Part shown: piece by piece, positions 1 to 8,628 of the stretch | Numbering within the stretch: position 1 is the stretch's first letter | Layout: every line of letters begins with the position of its first letter | NCBI GenBank assembly: GCA_016756835.1 | Contig: JAESPE010000002.1 | Span: 49,493 to 113,492 of the forward strand | Reading direction: 5' to 3' | DNA from: a gamma proteobacterium endosymbiont of Lamellibrachia anaximandri | GTDB lineage: Bacteria > Pseudomonadota > Gammaproteobacteria > Chromatiales > Chromatiaceae | DNA: 64,000 nucleotides | Made by a program: the position numbers and the translations under genes | Notes under the pieces: generated by a model | What the model was told of the DNA's origin: nothing | Seen by the model: only the letters and a program-made list of their open reading frames with translations | Databases searched by the model: none

Positions 1-15
1 AACCGGAGCCAATAG

Positions 16-858
16 TTGATTTTACCCAGACTCTTTTTTGTCGTGCTGGCCACGCTGATATCGTTCTCATCAACCTGCGCCAGCGAAGAGAGGGAAATAC
101 ATCTGCAGCTCCCTCCCGCCTCTTTGGCACAGTGGTATAAACCGGCCAATAAACGTCACGTCTGGCTACACAACATGTTCAAACTGCGCCGTGAGATGCT
201 GGCGGTCTCCGACTATTTGGCACTGGAAGATCAGGTGCGGCTCAATAAGTGGACCACACGCCTGGCGCAGCACTACCTCAAGATTGGCGAAATGGTACCG
301 GAGTGGCGGGATGAACTGGAACTCGAACAGATGGACGCACTACAAAAGGCGGTGGAACAGGGCGATTACAAACAGGCGGCCACCACACTGAGAAAAATTG
401 GTCTCAGCTGCCGTTCCTGCCATCGGGACTATCGCGCCGTAGCTGCTGCACTCTATCGCAGTCCGGACTTCAGTATAGTCAAGGTCGAAGATACTGAAAC
501 ATTGGAGGAGGAGTCCTATAAAAGGGTAATGGAGCGTCTCACCCTGTTGCTCAACCGGATCAAGATCGCCAGTGAGGATGAGAGAAAACAGACGGCACTC
601 GATAGCCTGGGCGATCTTCGCCAGCGGCTTGAAGATCTTGGGCAAAGTTGTGAATCCTGCCATAAGGACAAAGCCAAAAAATCAAGAATCCTCGGCGCTG
701 AAACAGAGAAATCCCTGGCGGCACTTGAACTTGCGATCAAAGCAGGAGAGATAAAGCAGACAGGACGCCACTTGGGAACACTGGCCGTCCAGAGCTGTGC
801 ACGCTGCCACAGCGTACATCGCACCCTGTATGACATCAAAAAGGTGCTCTTACCTTAA
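16..858 (+). CDS. Triheme cytochrome c, cytochrome c'-like
   Basis: A 280-aa exported cytochrome c, probably periplasmic. The first ~23 residues form a signal peptide (hydrophobic core, cleavage near TCAS-EE). There are three CXXCH motifs (CRSCH, CESCH, CARCH). Each sits at the end of an amphipathic helical stretch and is followed by D/K/H-x-R/K residues, resembling the C-terminal heme helix of cytochrome c' / c556 four-helix bundles, so the protein looks like a repeated c'-like unit. An in-frame stop lies immediately upstream (13-15) and a GGAG ribosome site at 5-8 precedes the TTG start, which supports TTG. The neighbouring octaheme cytochrome operon downstream suggests a role in anaerobic electron transfer. 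The exact partner is unknown. Confidence 0.7.
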   Translation: MILPRLFFVVLATLISFSSTCASEEREIHLQLPPASLAQWYKPANKRHVWLHNMFKLRREMLAVSDYLALEDQVRLNKWTTRLAQHYLKIGEMVPEWRDELELEQMDALQKAVEQGDYKQAATTLRKIGLSCRSCHRDYRAVAAALYRSPDFSIVKVEDTETLEEESYKRVMERLTLLLNRIKIASEDERKQTALDSLGDLRQRLEDLGQSCESCHKDKAKKSRILGAETEKSLAALELAIKAGEIKQTGRHLGTLAVQSCARCHSVHRTLYDIKKVLLP

Positions 859-883
859 ACGAGACTTAAACGGCTCCTCCCCA

Positions 884-925
884 TTGATACATATCATGCT
901 TTTTTCGAATAATAACGAGTAGACT
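884..925 (+). promoter_or_regulatory. FNR/Dnr-type box and -10 upstream of octaheme cytochrome operon
   Basis: TTGATACATATCAT at 884-897 matches the FNR/ANR/Dnr consensus TTGAT-N4-ATCAA at 9 of 10 defined positions. If it is centred at -41.5, the -10 falls on TAGACT (920-925), 4 of 6 matches to TATAAT, with a start near 932, about 97 nt upstream of the octaheme cytochrome ATG. This fits anaerobic or NO-responsive activation. Read from sequence only. Confidence 0.6.
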
Positions 926-1028
926 CCCACCTTGGTGTAATGCAGGTATATTTACACTCCGCACAGGTCCGCAGAGATCTGTCGTTGTCAGCGCCGCTGA
1001 TTGGTGTTTACAAGGGGATATCGTCACG

Positions 1029-2735
1029 ATGATCAACCATTATCCTCCGGCCTCCAGGCGCCGGATGTATCGCTTTAATTACATATCTCTTAGCTTCTCT
1101 ATCCTGATTCTGACACTTGGCTGGGCAACAACAACCCTGGCCTCTTCAGATCCAAAAATCGAAATGGGCATCTCCGAATATACAAAAACGGATGAACGCC
1201 ATGCGATTATCAAACCCAAAAAAGAGAGCACGGCAACCACTGATCATACAAAACTGAAGGAACTGCAAGGCCCGTTTTTTAGTGGTCCTGAAGTGACCAA
1301 AGCCTGCCTGGAGTGTCACAACACCGCAGGTCATCAGTTCATGAAAAATAAGCACTGGACCTGGGACTACAAACACCCAAAGACAGGGCAACACCTTGGC
1401 AAGAGCGTGCTGATCAATAACTTCTGCACCAATGCCAGGGGCAATGAAGGTATGTGCGCCCAGTGTCATGCCGGTTATAACATGGACAGCCCGGATTTTG
1501 ATTTCACAAACCAGGAGAATATGGATTGCCTGGTCTGCCACGAATCCACTGGCACCTACTACAAAACACCCACATCAAAAGGCAACAAGGCCTGCTCCGT
1601 CATGTTTGAGGGCAAGCCTGCCATCGACTGGGCGGCGGTTGCCAAAAGCGTTGAGATGCCGACTCGCAACAACTGCGGCAAGTGCCACTTCTATGGTGGC
1701 GGCGGCGACAATGTGAAACACGGCGATCTCTCATCTGTGCTTTTTGATCCACCAAAAGAGGTCGATGTACACATGAGTGAAGCCGGTGAAGGCTTTACCT
1801 GTGTCACCTGCCACGTGGGCGAAGGTCACGAGTGGGCCGGCAGCCGGTACGAGATGCTGGTCAACGACGAGACCGGCACCGGCAAGCCTGGCATGCCACG
1901 GGAAACCGCTTCATGCGAAAGTTGTCACAGCGCATCACCCCATCCCATCACGTCAGTCCAGGGGATCAAGCTCAACAGCCATACTCAAACAGTTGCCTGC
2001 GAAACCTGCCACATTCCGGCCATTGCCCGGGGTGGCGTCGCTACAGAGGTCGATTGGGACTGGCGCACCATGGGCAAACTGAAAGATGGCGAGGGCTTCA
2101 AGCTGAAGGAGTACACCCAAGGGGATGGCCATCACCGCGCCACCTACAAGTCGATCAAGGGCACCTTCACCTATGCGGAAGACCTTGAGCCGATGTACGC
2201 CTGGTTTGACGGCACCATGAACTACACCACGATTGCCACCAAATTTGATCCATCAAAAGGCCCGATCGACATCAACAGTTTTTCCGGCTCCCATGATGAC
2301 CCGGGTTCACGCATCTACCCGTTCAAACGCATGCATACCACACAACCCTACGACAAGGGCAACAACACCCTGCCCTATATGCATCTTTGGGGAAATGATG
2401 ATAGTGCACTCTGGGGCAACTACGATTTCGGCAAGGCCATAGAGGCCGGAATGAAGAAAAATGGCATCCCCTACAGCGGCGAATGGGGGTTTATAGAAAC
2501 CTACTCCTACTGGCCCATCAACCATATGGTGGCGCCCAAAGATGAGGCCCTGAGTTGTTCCAGCTGTCATTCACATGACGGCAGACTCGATCATCTTGAG
2601 GGTTTCTATATGCCGGGTAGAGGCAAGAATGAAATACTCGATCTTATCGGTTTATTGGCAGTTCTCGGCACCCTGGGTGGGGTACTTGGACACGGCGCGT
2701 TGCGCATGATCGCCACCCGCAGGAGGAAAGTCTGA
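1029..2735 (+). CDS. Octaheme cytochrome c, tetrathionate reductase (OTR) family
   Basis: A 568-aa multiheme cytochrome. An N-terminal signal/anchor (residues ~15-38) is followed by eight CXXCH motifs (CLECH, CAQCH, CLVCH, CGKCH, CVTCH, CESCH, CETCH, CSSCH). A C-terminal hydrophobic helix near residues 538-555 ends in basic residues, giving a periplasmic domain anchored in the inner membrane. Heme count and spacing fit the octaheme tetrathionate reductase family, which in vitro reduces tetrathionate, nitrite and hydroxylamine; the physiological substrate here is unproven. The start is supported by AAGGGGAT upstream. Its stop overlaps by one base the next ATG (TGATG), coupling it to a cytochrome b561 that probably passes quinol electrons to it. 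An FNR-type box lies upstream. Confidence 0.87.
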   Translation: MINHYPPASRRRMYRFNYISLSFSILILTLGWATTTLASSDPKIEMGISEYTKTDERHAIIKPKKESTATTDHTKLKELQGPFFSGPEVTKACLECHNTAGHQFMKNKHWTWDYKHPKTGQHLGKSVLINNFCTNARGNEGMCAQCHAGYNMDSPDFDFTNQENMDCLVCHESTGTYYKTPTSKGNKACSVMFEGKPAIDWAAVAKSVEMPTRNNCGKCHFYGGGGDNVKHGDLSSVLFDPPKEVDVHMSEAGEGFTCVTCHVGEGHEWAGSRYEMLVNDETGTGKPGMPRETASCESCHSASPHPITSVQGIKLNSHTQTVACETCHIPAIARGGVATEVDWDWRTMGKLKDGEGFKLKEYTQGDGHHRATYKSIKGTFTYAEDLEPMYAWFDGTMNYTTIATKFDPSKGPIDINSFSGSHDDPGSRIYPFKRMHTTQPYDKGNNTLPYMHLWGNDDSALWGNYDFGKAIEAGMKKNGIPYSGEWGFIETYSYWPINHMVAPKDEALSCSSCHSHDGRLDHLEGFYMPGRGKNEILDLIGLLAVLGTLGGVLGHGALRMIATRRRKV

Positions 2736-3397
2736 TGACGATGCATAAGATTCTGGTCTTCAAGCGGTTTGAACGACTCTGGCACTGGAGCCAGATGGCA
2801 CTTGTCTTCACCCTGCTGTTCACGGGTTTTGCGGTACACGGCACCCACAGCCTGATCAGTTTTGGGGATGCCGTCACCGTACATACCTGGGCTGCAATTG
2901 TGTTGCTGGTGATCTGGGCATTTGCCATCTTCTGGCTCTTCACGACCGGCCAGTGGCGGCACTATCTCCCAACCACCGAGCACTTCATCACGGTTGCTCG
3001 TTTCTACGCCTTCGGCATTTTCAAAGGGGAGCACCACCCCTATCGCAAGACCTACCGGCGTAAACACAATCCGCTTCAGGCGCTGACCTATCTTATGGTC
3101 AAGATCGCGATCTTTCCTGCGATCTGGATATCCGGCATCGCCTACCTGCTGATCAGTTTCGGGCAGGGGGAATTATTTGAATGGATAGGAATTGAGTCCA
3201 TTGCGCTGATCCATACCATCGCAGCACTCGCTATCCTGCTGTTCGTTATCGCCCACGTCTACCTGCTCACTACAGGCCATTCATTCATCGATCATGTGAA
3301 ACCGATGATCACCGGCTACGATGACGTTGAACTGTCGGATGAGGAGCTGGCCTATCTGAAGGCAGATGAACCCGGGGTGATTAAAGAAGGAGATTAG
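2735..3397 (+). CDS. Cytochrome b561-type membrane subunit
   Basis: A 220-aa integral membrane protein with about four transmembrane helices and conserved histidines in them (for example in RLWHWSQM, VHTWAA, IHTIAAL and AHVYLLTTGH) typical of di-heme cytochrome b561 / Ni-Fe hydrogenase-type b subunits. Translationally coupled to the octaheme cytochrome (1-nt overlap), so it most likely is the quinol-oxidising membrane partner feeding electrons to the periplasmic hemes. The soluble C-terminus is acidic. Confidence 0.85.
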   Translation: MTMHKILVFKRFERLWHWSQMALVFTLLFTGFAVHGTHSLISFGDAVTVHTWAAIVLLVIWAFAIFWLFTTGQWRHYLPTTEHFITVARFYAFGIFKGEHHPYRKTYRRKHNPLQALTYLMVKIAIFPAIWISGIAYLLISFGQGELFEWIGIESIALIHTIAALAILLFVIAHVYLLTTGHSFIDHVKPMITGYDDVELSDEELAYLKADEPGVIKEGD

Positions 3398-3417
3398 TTC
3401 CACTCAGTTTAACTTAT

Positions 3418-3577
3418 GTAGAGTGCGCTCAGCGCACTCTACAGGGATATCTTCGCTTTCTTTACGGTTTCCGCGACTTAGGTTATCACTCAAGCTTATT
3501 CTGGTGCGCACAGTGCACCCAGCCAAACGTCGCCATCCATCTTTTCAGGATGGCCTTGAACTCGGGAACTTAAGTTA
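3418..3577. repeat. Dispersed intergenic repeat, family A (GTGCGC type)
   Basis: A perfect palindrome with 11-bp arms (GTAGAGTGCGC, 3-nt spacer, GCGCACTCTAC) occupies 3418-3442. A second small dyad (GGTGCGCACAGTGCACC) lies at 3513-3529. The stretch 3530-3577 (CATC, TTTTCAGGATG, CTTGAACTCG, TTAAGTTAG) matches 22557-22606 closely. So at least two blocks of this spacer recur elsewhere in the window. It lies between convergent genes. Confidence 0.7.
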
Positions 3578-3600
3578 GAAATTCGTCAGCGGCTGACCCT

Positions 3601-4158
3601 CTATTCACCCCGCCCTGACCAGTGCAGCGTCGTCTCACGGTACTCTCCCCACAAACCACGCTTCTGATCAAACGCCTCTTCCTCCATCTTCTTCAGCCGA
3701 TCCCGAAACGCACTGTCCAGCGGATAACGATTGAGCACCACAGCATAACCATCAGCCACCATCTTCTCATTCAGGCTGTTGCCCTGCTCGTCCAGCACCA
3801 CCAGAGAAATACGCCCATATTTATCACGGCGATTCAGATTTCCACTCAACATCACCTGTTGGTCTGGGGACACAAGACTCTTGAGATGAGAGGTCGACGC
3901 ATCGCCTATCGACAACAAAACGTCCTCTCTCAACCCGGTACGCTGGGCTTCTCGTTGCAACTTGGGATTAGGGGTATCTTCCGGTGCATCGATTCCAGCC
4001 AGCTGTATACGCTCAGTGCCGCTAGTCAGTTCCACGACCAGCGTGTCGCCATCCTCTATCTTCTGTAACTTATAATGCTGATCTTCCGCAGCTGCAGCGG
4101 TCATGCTGAGACAACCGGCACCCAGCAGTAGAACAAATTTTCCTAGAGAGATATTCAT
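3601..4158 (-). CDS. Secreted thermonuclease-like (SNase family) protein
   Basis: A 185-aa protein with an N-terminal signal peptide (residues 1-24, cleavage near TAAAA-ED) and one staphylococcal nuclease-like OB-fold domain. Diagnostic family motifs are DGDTLVV, LAGIDAPE and RDKYGR, which carry the catalytic Asp/Arg/Glu positions, followed by the late helix around LWGEYR. It probably cleaves nucleic acids in the periplasm or outside the cell, perhaps for nutrient salvage. Stands alone; the zinc-ribbon gene upstream on the same strand is separated by only 15 nt. Confidence 0.85.
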   Translation of the reverse strand: MNISLGKFVLLLGAGCLSMTAAAAEDQHYKLQKIEDGDTLVVELTSGTERIQLAGIDAPEDTPNPKLQREAQRTGLREDVLLSIGDASTSHLKSLVSPDQQVMLSGNLNRRDKYGRISLVVLDEQGNSLNEKMVADGYAVVLNRYPLDSAFRDRLKKMEEEAFDQKRGLWGEYRETTLHWSGRGE

Positions 4159-4173
4159 AAAAACCCCGTGAAC

Positions 4174-4362
4174 CTATCTTGGCAACCAGAAGATAAAAAA
4201 CAGACAGAAGATGGTCAATGCAATAAAAAGCAGAACAAATTTTTTCCGCGCCCCGGCACGATAGCCTTTTTTCTGAAAGTGGGAGACTGCGCCGCAGTGA
4301 GGACACTCGGCAATATCTTCCGCTATCTTTTTACCGCAGTAGAGACAGTTTACTTCGCCCAA
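4174..4362 (-). CDS. Small zinc-ribbon membrane protein
   Basis: A 62-aa protein with two CxxC knuckles (CLYCG and CPHCG) forming a zinc ribbon in the first ~25 residues, a basic linker (KKGYRAGARKK) and one C-terminal transmembrane helix (residues ~41-59). Family known only as zinc-ribbon domain-containing proteins; function unknown. Lies 15 nt upstream of the nuclease gene on the same strand and may be cotranscribed. Confidence 0.65.
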   Translation of the reverse strand: MGEVNCLYCGKKIAEDIAECPHCGAVSHFQKKGYRAGARKKFVLLFIALTIFCLFFIFWLPR

Positions 4363-4514
4363 TCGGTTATCCCTCTATTTAAAGCAATCATAATATGCAG
4401 GGTACACCCGACATTGTCACATTTAGAGAAGCCACACCCCATGCCAAGCGCCACCGCGAACTCTAAAACTTGAGTTATAATACCGCCCTGCCATTAGTAC
4501 CAGGACACTCTCTT

Positions 4515-4889
4515 GTGATTATTAAGACCAAATACCTATTTCTCGCCCTTCTCACCAGCATACTTTTTGTCGGCTGCAGTGCGCATCCCGGTTCGGGGAT
4601 CTGGGTGCCCGCAGCAGGAAGTGAGTCGCCTTACTCCAGGGTCGAAGTGCTTTTCGAGGGACGGGCCGAGCTCTTTGTTGCAGGCCGGGAAGCGCATCTC
4701 TTCCGCTGTTTCTGGGGTGGGACAACCGCAGACAGCATTCACATGGATTGCATCTCGGCGGATGACGAGACTCAAAAACCTGTCTTCACCCTGCAGATCT
4801 CCGCTGACGGAACCGCCAGACTCTCCGAGGCGGGAAAAAATCTAGGCATTTTTCAGCGCACAGAGCAGATACCCACACGAAAAGAGTAA
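4515..4889 (+). CDS. Putative lipoprotein of unknown function
   Basis: A 124-aa protein if started at GTG 4515. That start places a clean type II signal directly at the N-terminus (hydrophobic stretch ending LFVGC, the lipobox cysteine about residue 21), and an AGGA lies about 9 nt upstream. A longer reading from TTG 4470 is possible but would put 15 extra residues ahead of the signal. The mature part is small, beta-rich in appearance and carries two further cysteines. No family recognised. Its end is 7 nt from the convergent end of nirN. Confidence 0.6.
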   Translation: MIIKTKYLFLALLTSILFVGCSAHPGSGIWVPAAGSESPYSRVEVLFEGRAELFVAGREAHLFRCFWGGTTADSIHMDCISADDETQKPVFTLQISADGTARLSEAGKNLGIFQRTEQIPTRKE

Positions 4890-4896
4890 CATCCGA

Positions 4897-6477
4897 TCAA
4901 TGACTGGTTCCGCGGGAGCGGGTCAGTTTGTTGTGGACGTTGTATTTACCTGAAGGCTTTTTCATCGGCAGACGTTTGACCTCCTCAAGCGTCTTGGCGT
5001 CGTAGATCACCAGCGCACCATCGAGATCCCAGATGCTGACCAGGGCATAGCGGCCATCCTTGGTGAACTCGACATGGGCAGAGGTCTTGCCGGGCACAGG
5101 TTTCAGCGTCTTTACTATCTCCAGAGTCTGCTTGTCGATCACATGCATCAGGTCCCTGTTGGGACCGAAGAAGACATCGACCCAGGCGTAGGGACTCTTC
5201 TCATGACTGCGCATGAAGAACCCTGGCCCCTGGGTGGGAATGCGTTTGATCACCTCCCAGGTTTCGGTGTCGACGATGGTGACCTCCGATTTTTTGATAT
5301 TTGGCGTGGCCAGCACGTTTCTGCCCTGATACTGCCAGGTAATGGCGGAACTCAGATGCGGCATGCCGGGCAGTGTCACCTGAGCCACGGCTCTCTTCAG
5401 GTCGAGATCGACAACCTGCCCCGCACTTCCTTCCAGCCCCTTATCCAAACCCCGTGACGTGCCGATCACCCGGTCATACTCCTGGGTAAGGAAGAAGTCA
5501 TCCAGATAACCCTCCACCTGGATGCGGCGTACCGGAAACCGCTCCTCTTTATGGGCATCCCCGGACTCTTCCCGGTAGTCATGGACCCAACCGGAAAAAC
5601 CCGCCGGCGGCTCGTCCATATAACCGATCTCCCAGACCTCCGGAATATCCTTCAGCGCGGCGATAAAACTCTCCCGCGGATCCGCCGTATAGACCGCGCT
5701 GACCCTTGAGGAGCTGCCGCTTCCGTCGACCGCATCGATCATCTTCAGCGGTGAAAGGTCACGGGCATCCAACACTACCAGGGAATGGGGCAGGTAGTTG
5801 GCGGCAATCACATATCGTCCATCGTGGGAGACCGCCAGATTACGGGTGTTGATACCGACCCGCACCTCGGCGGCATAGGTCAGGTTGAAGACATCGAATT
5901 TGCTGATCCAGCCATCCCGGGAGGCGAAGTAGATATAGCGGCCGCCTTCGGCCCACTTTGGCCCTCCGTGCAGGGCGAAACGGGTCGGCAGCCGGTGAAT
6001 CGGTTCAAAGGTATCCCCATTCAACAGGGTGGCGTGGTGATCCCCAAGTTCGACTACCATGAAGAGGTTGTCGATATCCGCCTCGAATTTAGGGCTGTCC
6101 GGCAGTTCTCCCGGTTTATGGTAGACCAGCTGGCTCCCTTTGATTTCATCCATACCCCATTTGGGCATAACCTTCAGCGGCGTGTAGATCAGCTCCACCA
6201 GTGACTCTATCTCCGCCTTGTTGAGCTTCTCCTTGAAGGGCGGCATCTGTACAGCCGGACGGCTGTTTTCGATCATTTGAAAAGCAGACTTCCTGCGCAG
6301 CCGCTTCAGGTTTTGCGGCAGCAACGCAGGACCGATGATCCCCAGTCGACCAGGACCGTGACATTCTGCACAGTGCGTTTTATAGAGTGCCTTGGCATCA
6401 ACTGCGGCAAGACTCTGGCCCGCATTAAAAAAGCCAGACAGGCCAAAGAGGGCCAAAAGCAGGGTACGAATCTTCAT
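4897..6477 (-). CDS. nirN: NirN, cytochrome c / d1 heme dehydrogenase
   Basis: A 526-aa periplasmic protein: signal peptide (1-24), a small cytochrome c domain with CAECH (36-40) and a likely Met ligand in VQMPPF, then an eight-bladed beta-propeller like that of NirS. Known NirN proteins catalyse the last step of heme d1 synthesis, oxidising dihydro-heme d1 to d1 before transfer to NirS. Distinguished from NirS by gene position (last gene, after nirJ), lower similarity and a different c domain. Ends 7 nt upstream of nirJ's distal neighbour order nirH-nirJ-nirN, which is the usual arrangement. Confidence 0.87.
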   Translation of the reverse strand: MKIRTLLLALFGLSGFFNAGQSLAAVDAKALYKTHCAECHGPGRLGIIGPALLPQNLKRLRRKSAFQMIENSRPAVQMPPFKEKLNKAEIESLVELIYTPLKVMPKWGMDEIKGSQLVYHKPGELPDSPKFEADIDNLFMVVELGDHHATLLNGDTFEPIHRLPTRFALHGGPKWAEGGRYIYFASRDGWISKFDVFNLTYAAEVRVGINTRNLAVSHDGRYVIAANYLPHSLVVLDARDLSPLKMIDAVDGSGSSSRVSAVYTADPRESFIAALKDIPEVWEIGYMDEPPAGFSGWVHDYREESGDAHKEERFPVRRIQVEGYLDDFFLTQEYDRVIGTSRGLDKGLEGSAGQVVDLDLKRAVAQVTLPGMPHLSSAITWQYQGRNVLATPNIKKSEVTIVDTETWEVIKRIPTQGPGFFMRSHEKSPYAWVDVFFGPNRDLMHVIDKQTLEIVKTLKPVPGKTSAHVEFTKDGRYALVSIWDLDGALVIYDAKTLEEVKRLPMKKPSGKYNVHNKLTRSRGTSH

Positions 6478-6484
6478 GGTTTAC

Positions 6485-7672
6485 CTACCCGGTAAGCACT
6501 TGATCTACCGGCGTTTCATCTTCTGTGGCGGAGGGAATACCGATCTCTTCGTCGGTGAGATAACAGGCAGGATCCTCGCTCCAGGCATCGCCGGTGAGCT
6601 GCATCGCCCGCACCCGGGTATTGCCCCCGCAGATATCGAAATGGCGGCAGACACCACAACGTCCGCTGACTGTGCGCGGACTCGCCTTGAGACCGGCCAT
6701 GATGGGATCTGATGTATCCATCCAGATCTTTGAGAAAGGCCGCTCTTTTACGTTACCCAGATCGTAGTTCCACCACATGGTGTCTGGATGGACCCGACCC
6801 TGATTGTCGATGTTGGCGATATTGACACCGGAACTGTTGCCACCCCACTGGATCAGTTTCGCCTTGATGTGTTCAGTCTGCTCTGGAAAGAGTCGCTCCA
6901 CCCAATGGAGCAGATAGACGCCGTCCGCATCATTGTTGCCGGTGACAAACTCCGTGCCCCGCCCCTTGGCCGCATCCTCCAGCGCACGATCGAACAGCAG
7001 ATCCATAGCCCAGCGGGTGGTGTTGAGGAAGACGTCATCCTCACGGTTTTTGTTGCCACGTCCCGCATAGTTGAGGTGGGAGAAATAGAACTTGTTAATG
7101 CGCTCCTCAACCATCAGATCCAGCAGTTGAGGCAACTCCTCCGCATTGTCCTGAGTCATAGTGAAACGCAGACCCACCTTGATACCGGCATCCCGGCAGA
7201 GGCGCAGCCCGTGCATCGACTCGTCGTAGGCGCCCTCCTTGCGGCGGAATTGATCGTGGGTCTCACGGATGCCGTCGATGCTGATGCCCAGATAATCAAA
7301 ACCCACCTCGGCGATCTTATCTATATTCTGCTCATCGATCAGGGTGCCGTTGGTTGAAAGGGCCGTATAGAAACCCATCGCCTTGGCATGATGGGCAATC
7401 TCAAAGATATCGGGACGCAACAGGGGTTCGCCCCCGGAGAGGATCAGCACCGGCACCTTGAACCGTTTGAGATCCTCCATCACCTCAAAAACCTGGGCGG
7501 TACCCAGCTCATTCGGAAAATCGGTATCCGCTGAGATCGAGTAGCAGTGCTTGCACATCAGGTTGCAGCGCCGCACCAGGTTCCAGATCACCACCGGCCC
7601 CGGCGGGTTGCGTTTCGGTCCCAGTGGTTTGGGATCCAGTATTTCCTGCATGAATTGTGAGATTCTAAACAT
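6485..7672 (-). CDS. nirJ: NirJ, heme d1 biosynthesis radical SAM protein
   Basis: A 395-aa cytoplasmic radical SAM enzyme. The SAM cluster motif CX3CX2C is at C36, C40 and C43 (CNLMCKHC), followed by the GGEPLL SAM-binding motif. A C-terminal SPASM-like cysteine set (CGVCRHFDICGG plus a later Cys) binds an auxiliary iron-sulfur cluster. NirJ replaces propionate side chains with oxo groups on the didecarboxysiroheme ring during heme d1 synthesis. Only 7 nt separate it from nirN downstream. Confidence 0.93.
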   Translation of the reverse strand: MFRISQFMQEILDPKPLGPKRNPPGPVVIWNLVRRCNLMCKHCYSISADTDFPNELGTAQVFEVMEDLKRFKVPVLILSGGEPLLRPDIFEIAHHAKAMGFYTALSTNGTLIDEQNIDKIAEVGFDYLGISIDGIRETHDQFRRKEGAYDESMHGLRLCRDAGIKVGLRFTMTQDNAEELPQLLDLMVEERINKFYFSHLNYAGRGNKNREDDVFLNTTRWAMDLLFDRALEDAAKGRGTEFVTGNNDADGVYLLHWVERLFPEQTEHIKAKLIQWGGNSSGVNIANIDNQGRVHPDTMWWNYDLGNVKERPFSKIWMDTSDPIMAGLKASPRTVSGRCGVCRHFDICGGNTRVRAMQLTGDAWSEDPACYLTDEEIGIPSATEDETPVDQVLTG

Positions 7673-7687
7673 AGCTATCTTATATTA

Positions 7688-7780
7688 GGTAAAAGGCTAA
7701 AGGTGAAAGGTTAAAGAGGTAGCAGAGTATTTCCGTCGCGTCCGACTTGCCCTTTTACCTTTAACCTTTTGCCTTTAACC
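7688..7780. repeat. Inverted heptamer-repeat arms between nirH and nirJ
   Basis: Left arm 7688-7717 is built of GGTWAAA-type heptamers (GGTAAAA GGCTAAA GGTGAAA GGTTAAA). The right arm 7751-7780 is its reverse complement with about four mismatches. The right arm contains the nirH stop codon (7775-7777), so a ~90-nt hairpin could form in the nirH-nirJ mRNA gap. Confidence 0.7.
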
Positions 7781-8278
7781 TGGAATCCTCATCCCGGTTT
7801 TTTTCAGTATCCTGCTGCTGAACAGGACCTCGTGGCCCCGGTTATCCTTGCCCAGCAATTCCACGATGACTTTGGTCTTCTCCATCACCTCGTCCCTATC
7901 TCTGCCATGCACCATAGCGAATAGATTGTAGTGCCACTCAGGCAGATGACGGGGGCGATGGTAGGCATGGCTGACAAAATCCAGAGCACCTATCTTGCGG
8001 CCATACTCCTGCACCTTGTCGTCCGGCACATCCCAAACAGTCATGCCATTACCCTTGAAACCGAGTGTATAGTGGTTCGGTACGGCTCCAATACGACGGA
8101 TGATGCCGGATTCCAACATCCTGCGCATACGCCGCATCACCTCATCGGCGGTACTATCCAACGCCTGGGCAACCTGCTCATAGGGTTCCGGCACCAGTGG
8201 CAATCCACCCTGGGTCGCCACCACAATGCGACGATCCAGGTCGTCCAACGGCTGCGTTGTTATGCCCTTATCCGACAT
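7775..8278 (-). CDS. nirH: NirH, siroheme decarboxylase subunit (Lrp/AsnC-like)
   Basis: A 167-aa AsnC/Lrp-fold protein without a DNA-regulator role. N-terminal winged-helix region (LDDLDRRIVVATQGGLPLVPEPY) then a ferredoxin-like domain. The block YHRPRHLPEWHYNLFAMVHG is typical of the AhbB-like subunits (NirL/NirH) and includes the histidine and arginines implicated in siroheme binding. With NirD, NirL and NirG it decarboxylates siroheme to didecarboxysiroheme. Named NirH by gene order D-L-G-H; NirL versus NirH cannot be told apart by motif alone. Confidence 0.85.
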   Translation of the reverse strand: MSDKGITTQPLDDLDRRIVVATQGGLPLVPEPYEQVAQALDSTADEVMRRMRRMLESGIIRRIGAVPNHYTLGFKGNGMTVWDVPDDKVQEYGRKIGALDFVSHAYHRPRHLPEWHYNLFAMVHGRDRDEVMEKTKVIVELLGKDNRGHEVLFSSRILKKTGMRIPG

Positions 8279-8297
8279 CGTGTCTCTCGGCCCGGGG

Positions 8298-8537
8298 CTA
8301 CTCTGATCCTTTAGGATCTATCTTGAGATCCGGAAGACTGACGCTACCGATCACCTGCAGCACGATGCCACAGCAAACAAAAAAGAACACCGAAGCCGCC
8401 AGACTGGCGAATATGGGATTGTCCGTCCCAACCGTGTAGGCCCGATAGCCGGCGGCAAATAGAGTGATGACCGCAGCGACATAACAGATATATGCCACAA
8501 CCAGGGATACCCTCTGGGCAGGTTTTCGTGTCTTCAA
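8298..8537 (-). CDS. Small two-helix membrane protein inside the nir cluster
   Basis: A 79-aa protein with a basic N-terminus (MKTRKPAQR) and two predicted transmembrane helices (~10-32 and ~41-64), then a short polar tail ending PDLKIDPKGSE. No family recognised. It lies between nirG and nirH, in the same direction, 19 nt from nirH. This position suggests coexpression with heme d1 synthesis; a role in cofactor handling at the membrane is only a guess. Confidence 0.55.
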   Translation of the reverse strand: MKTRKPAQRVSLVVAYICYVAAVITLFAAGYRAYTVGTDNPIFASLAASVFFFVCCGIVLQVIGSVSLPDLKIDPKGSE

Positions 8538-8628
8538 AAGTTGAGCCTCTTAATCTATAGCGTATTCTGGAATTTCAGACCGGATGTTACACCATAAGGG
8601 CATCGTATCCGCAGTATGGGGACGAAAT

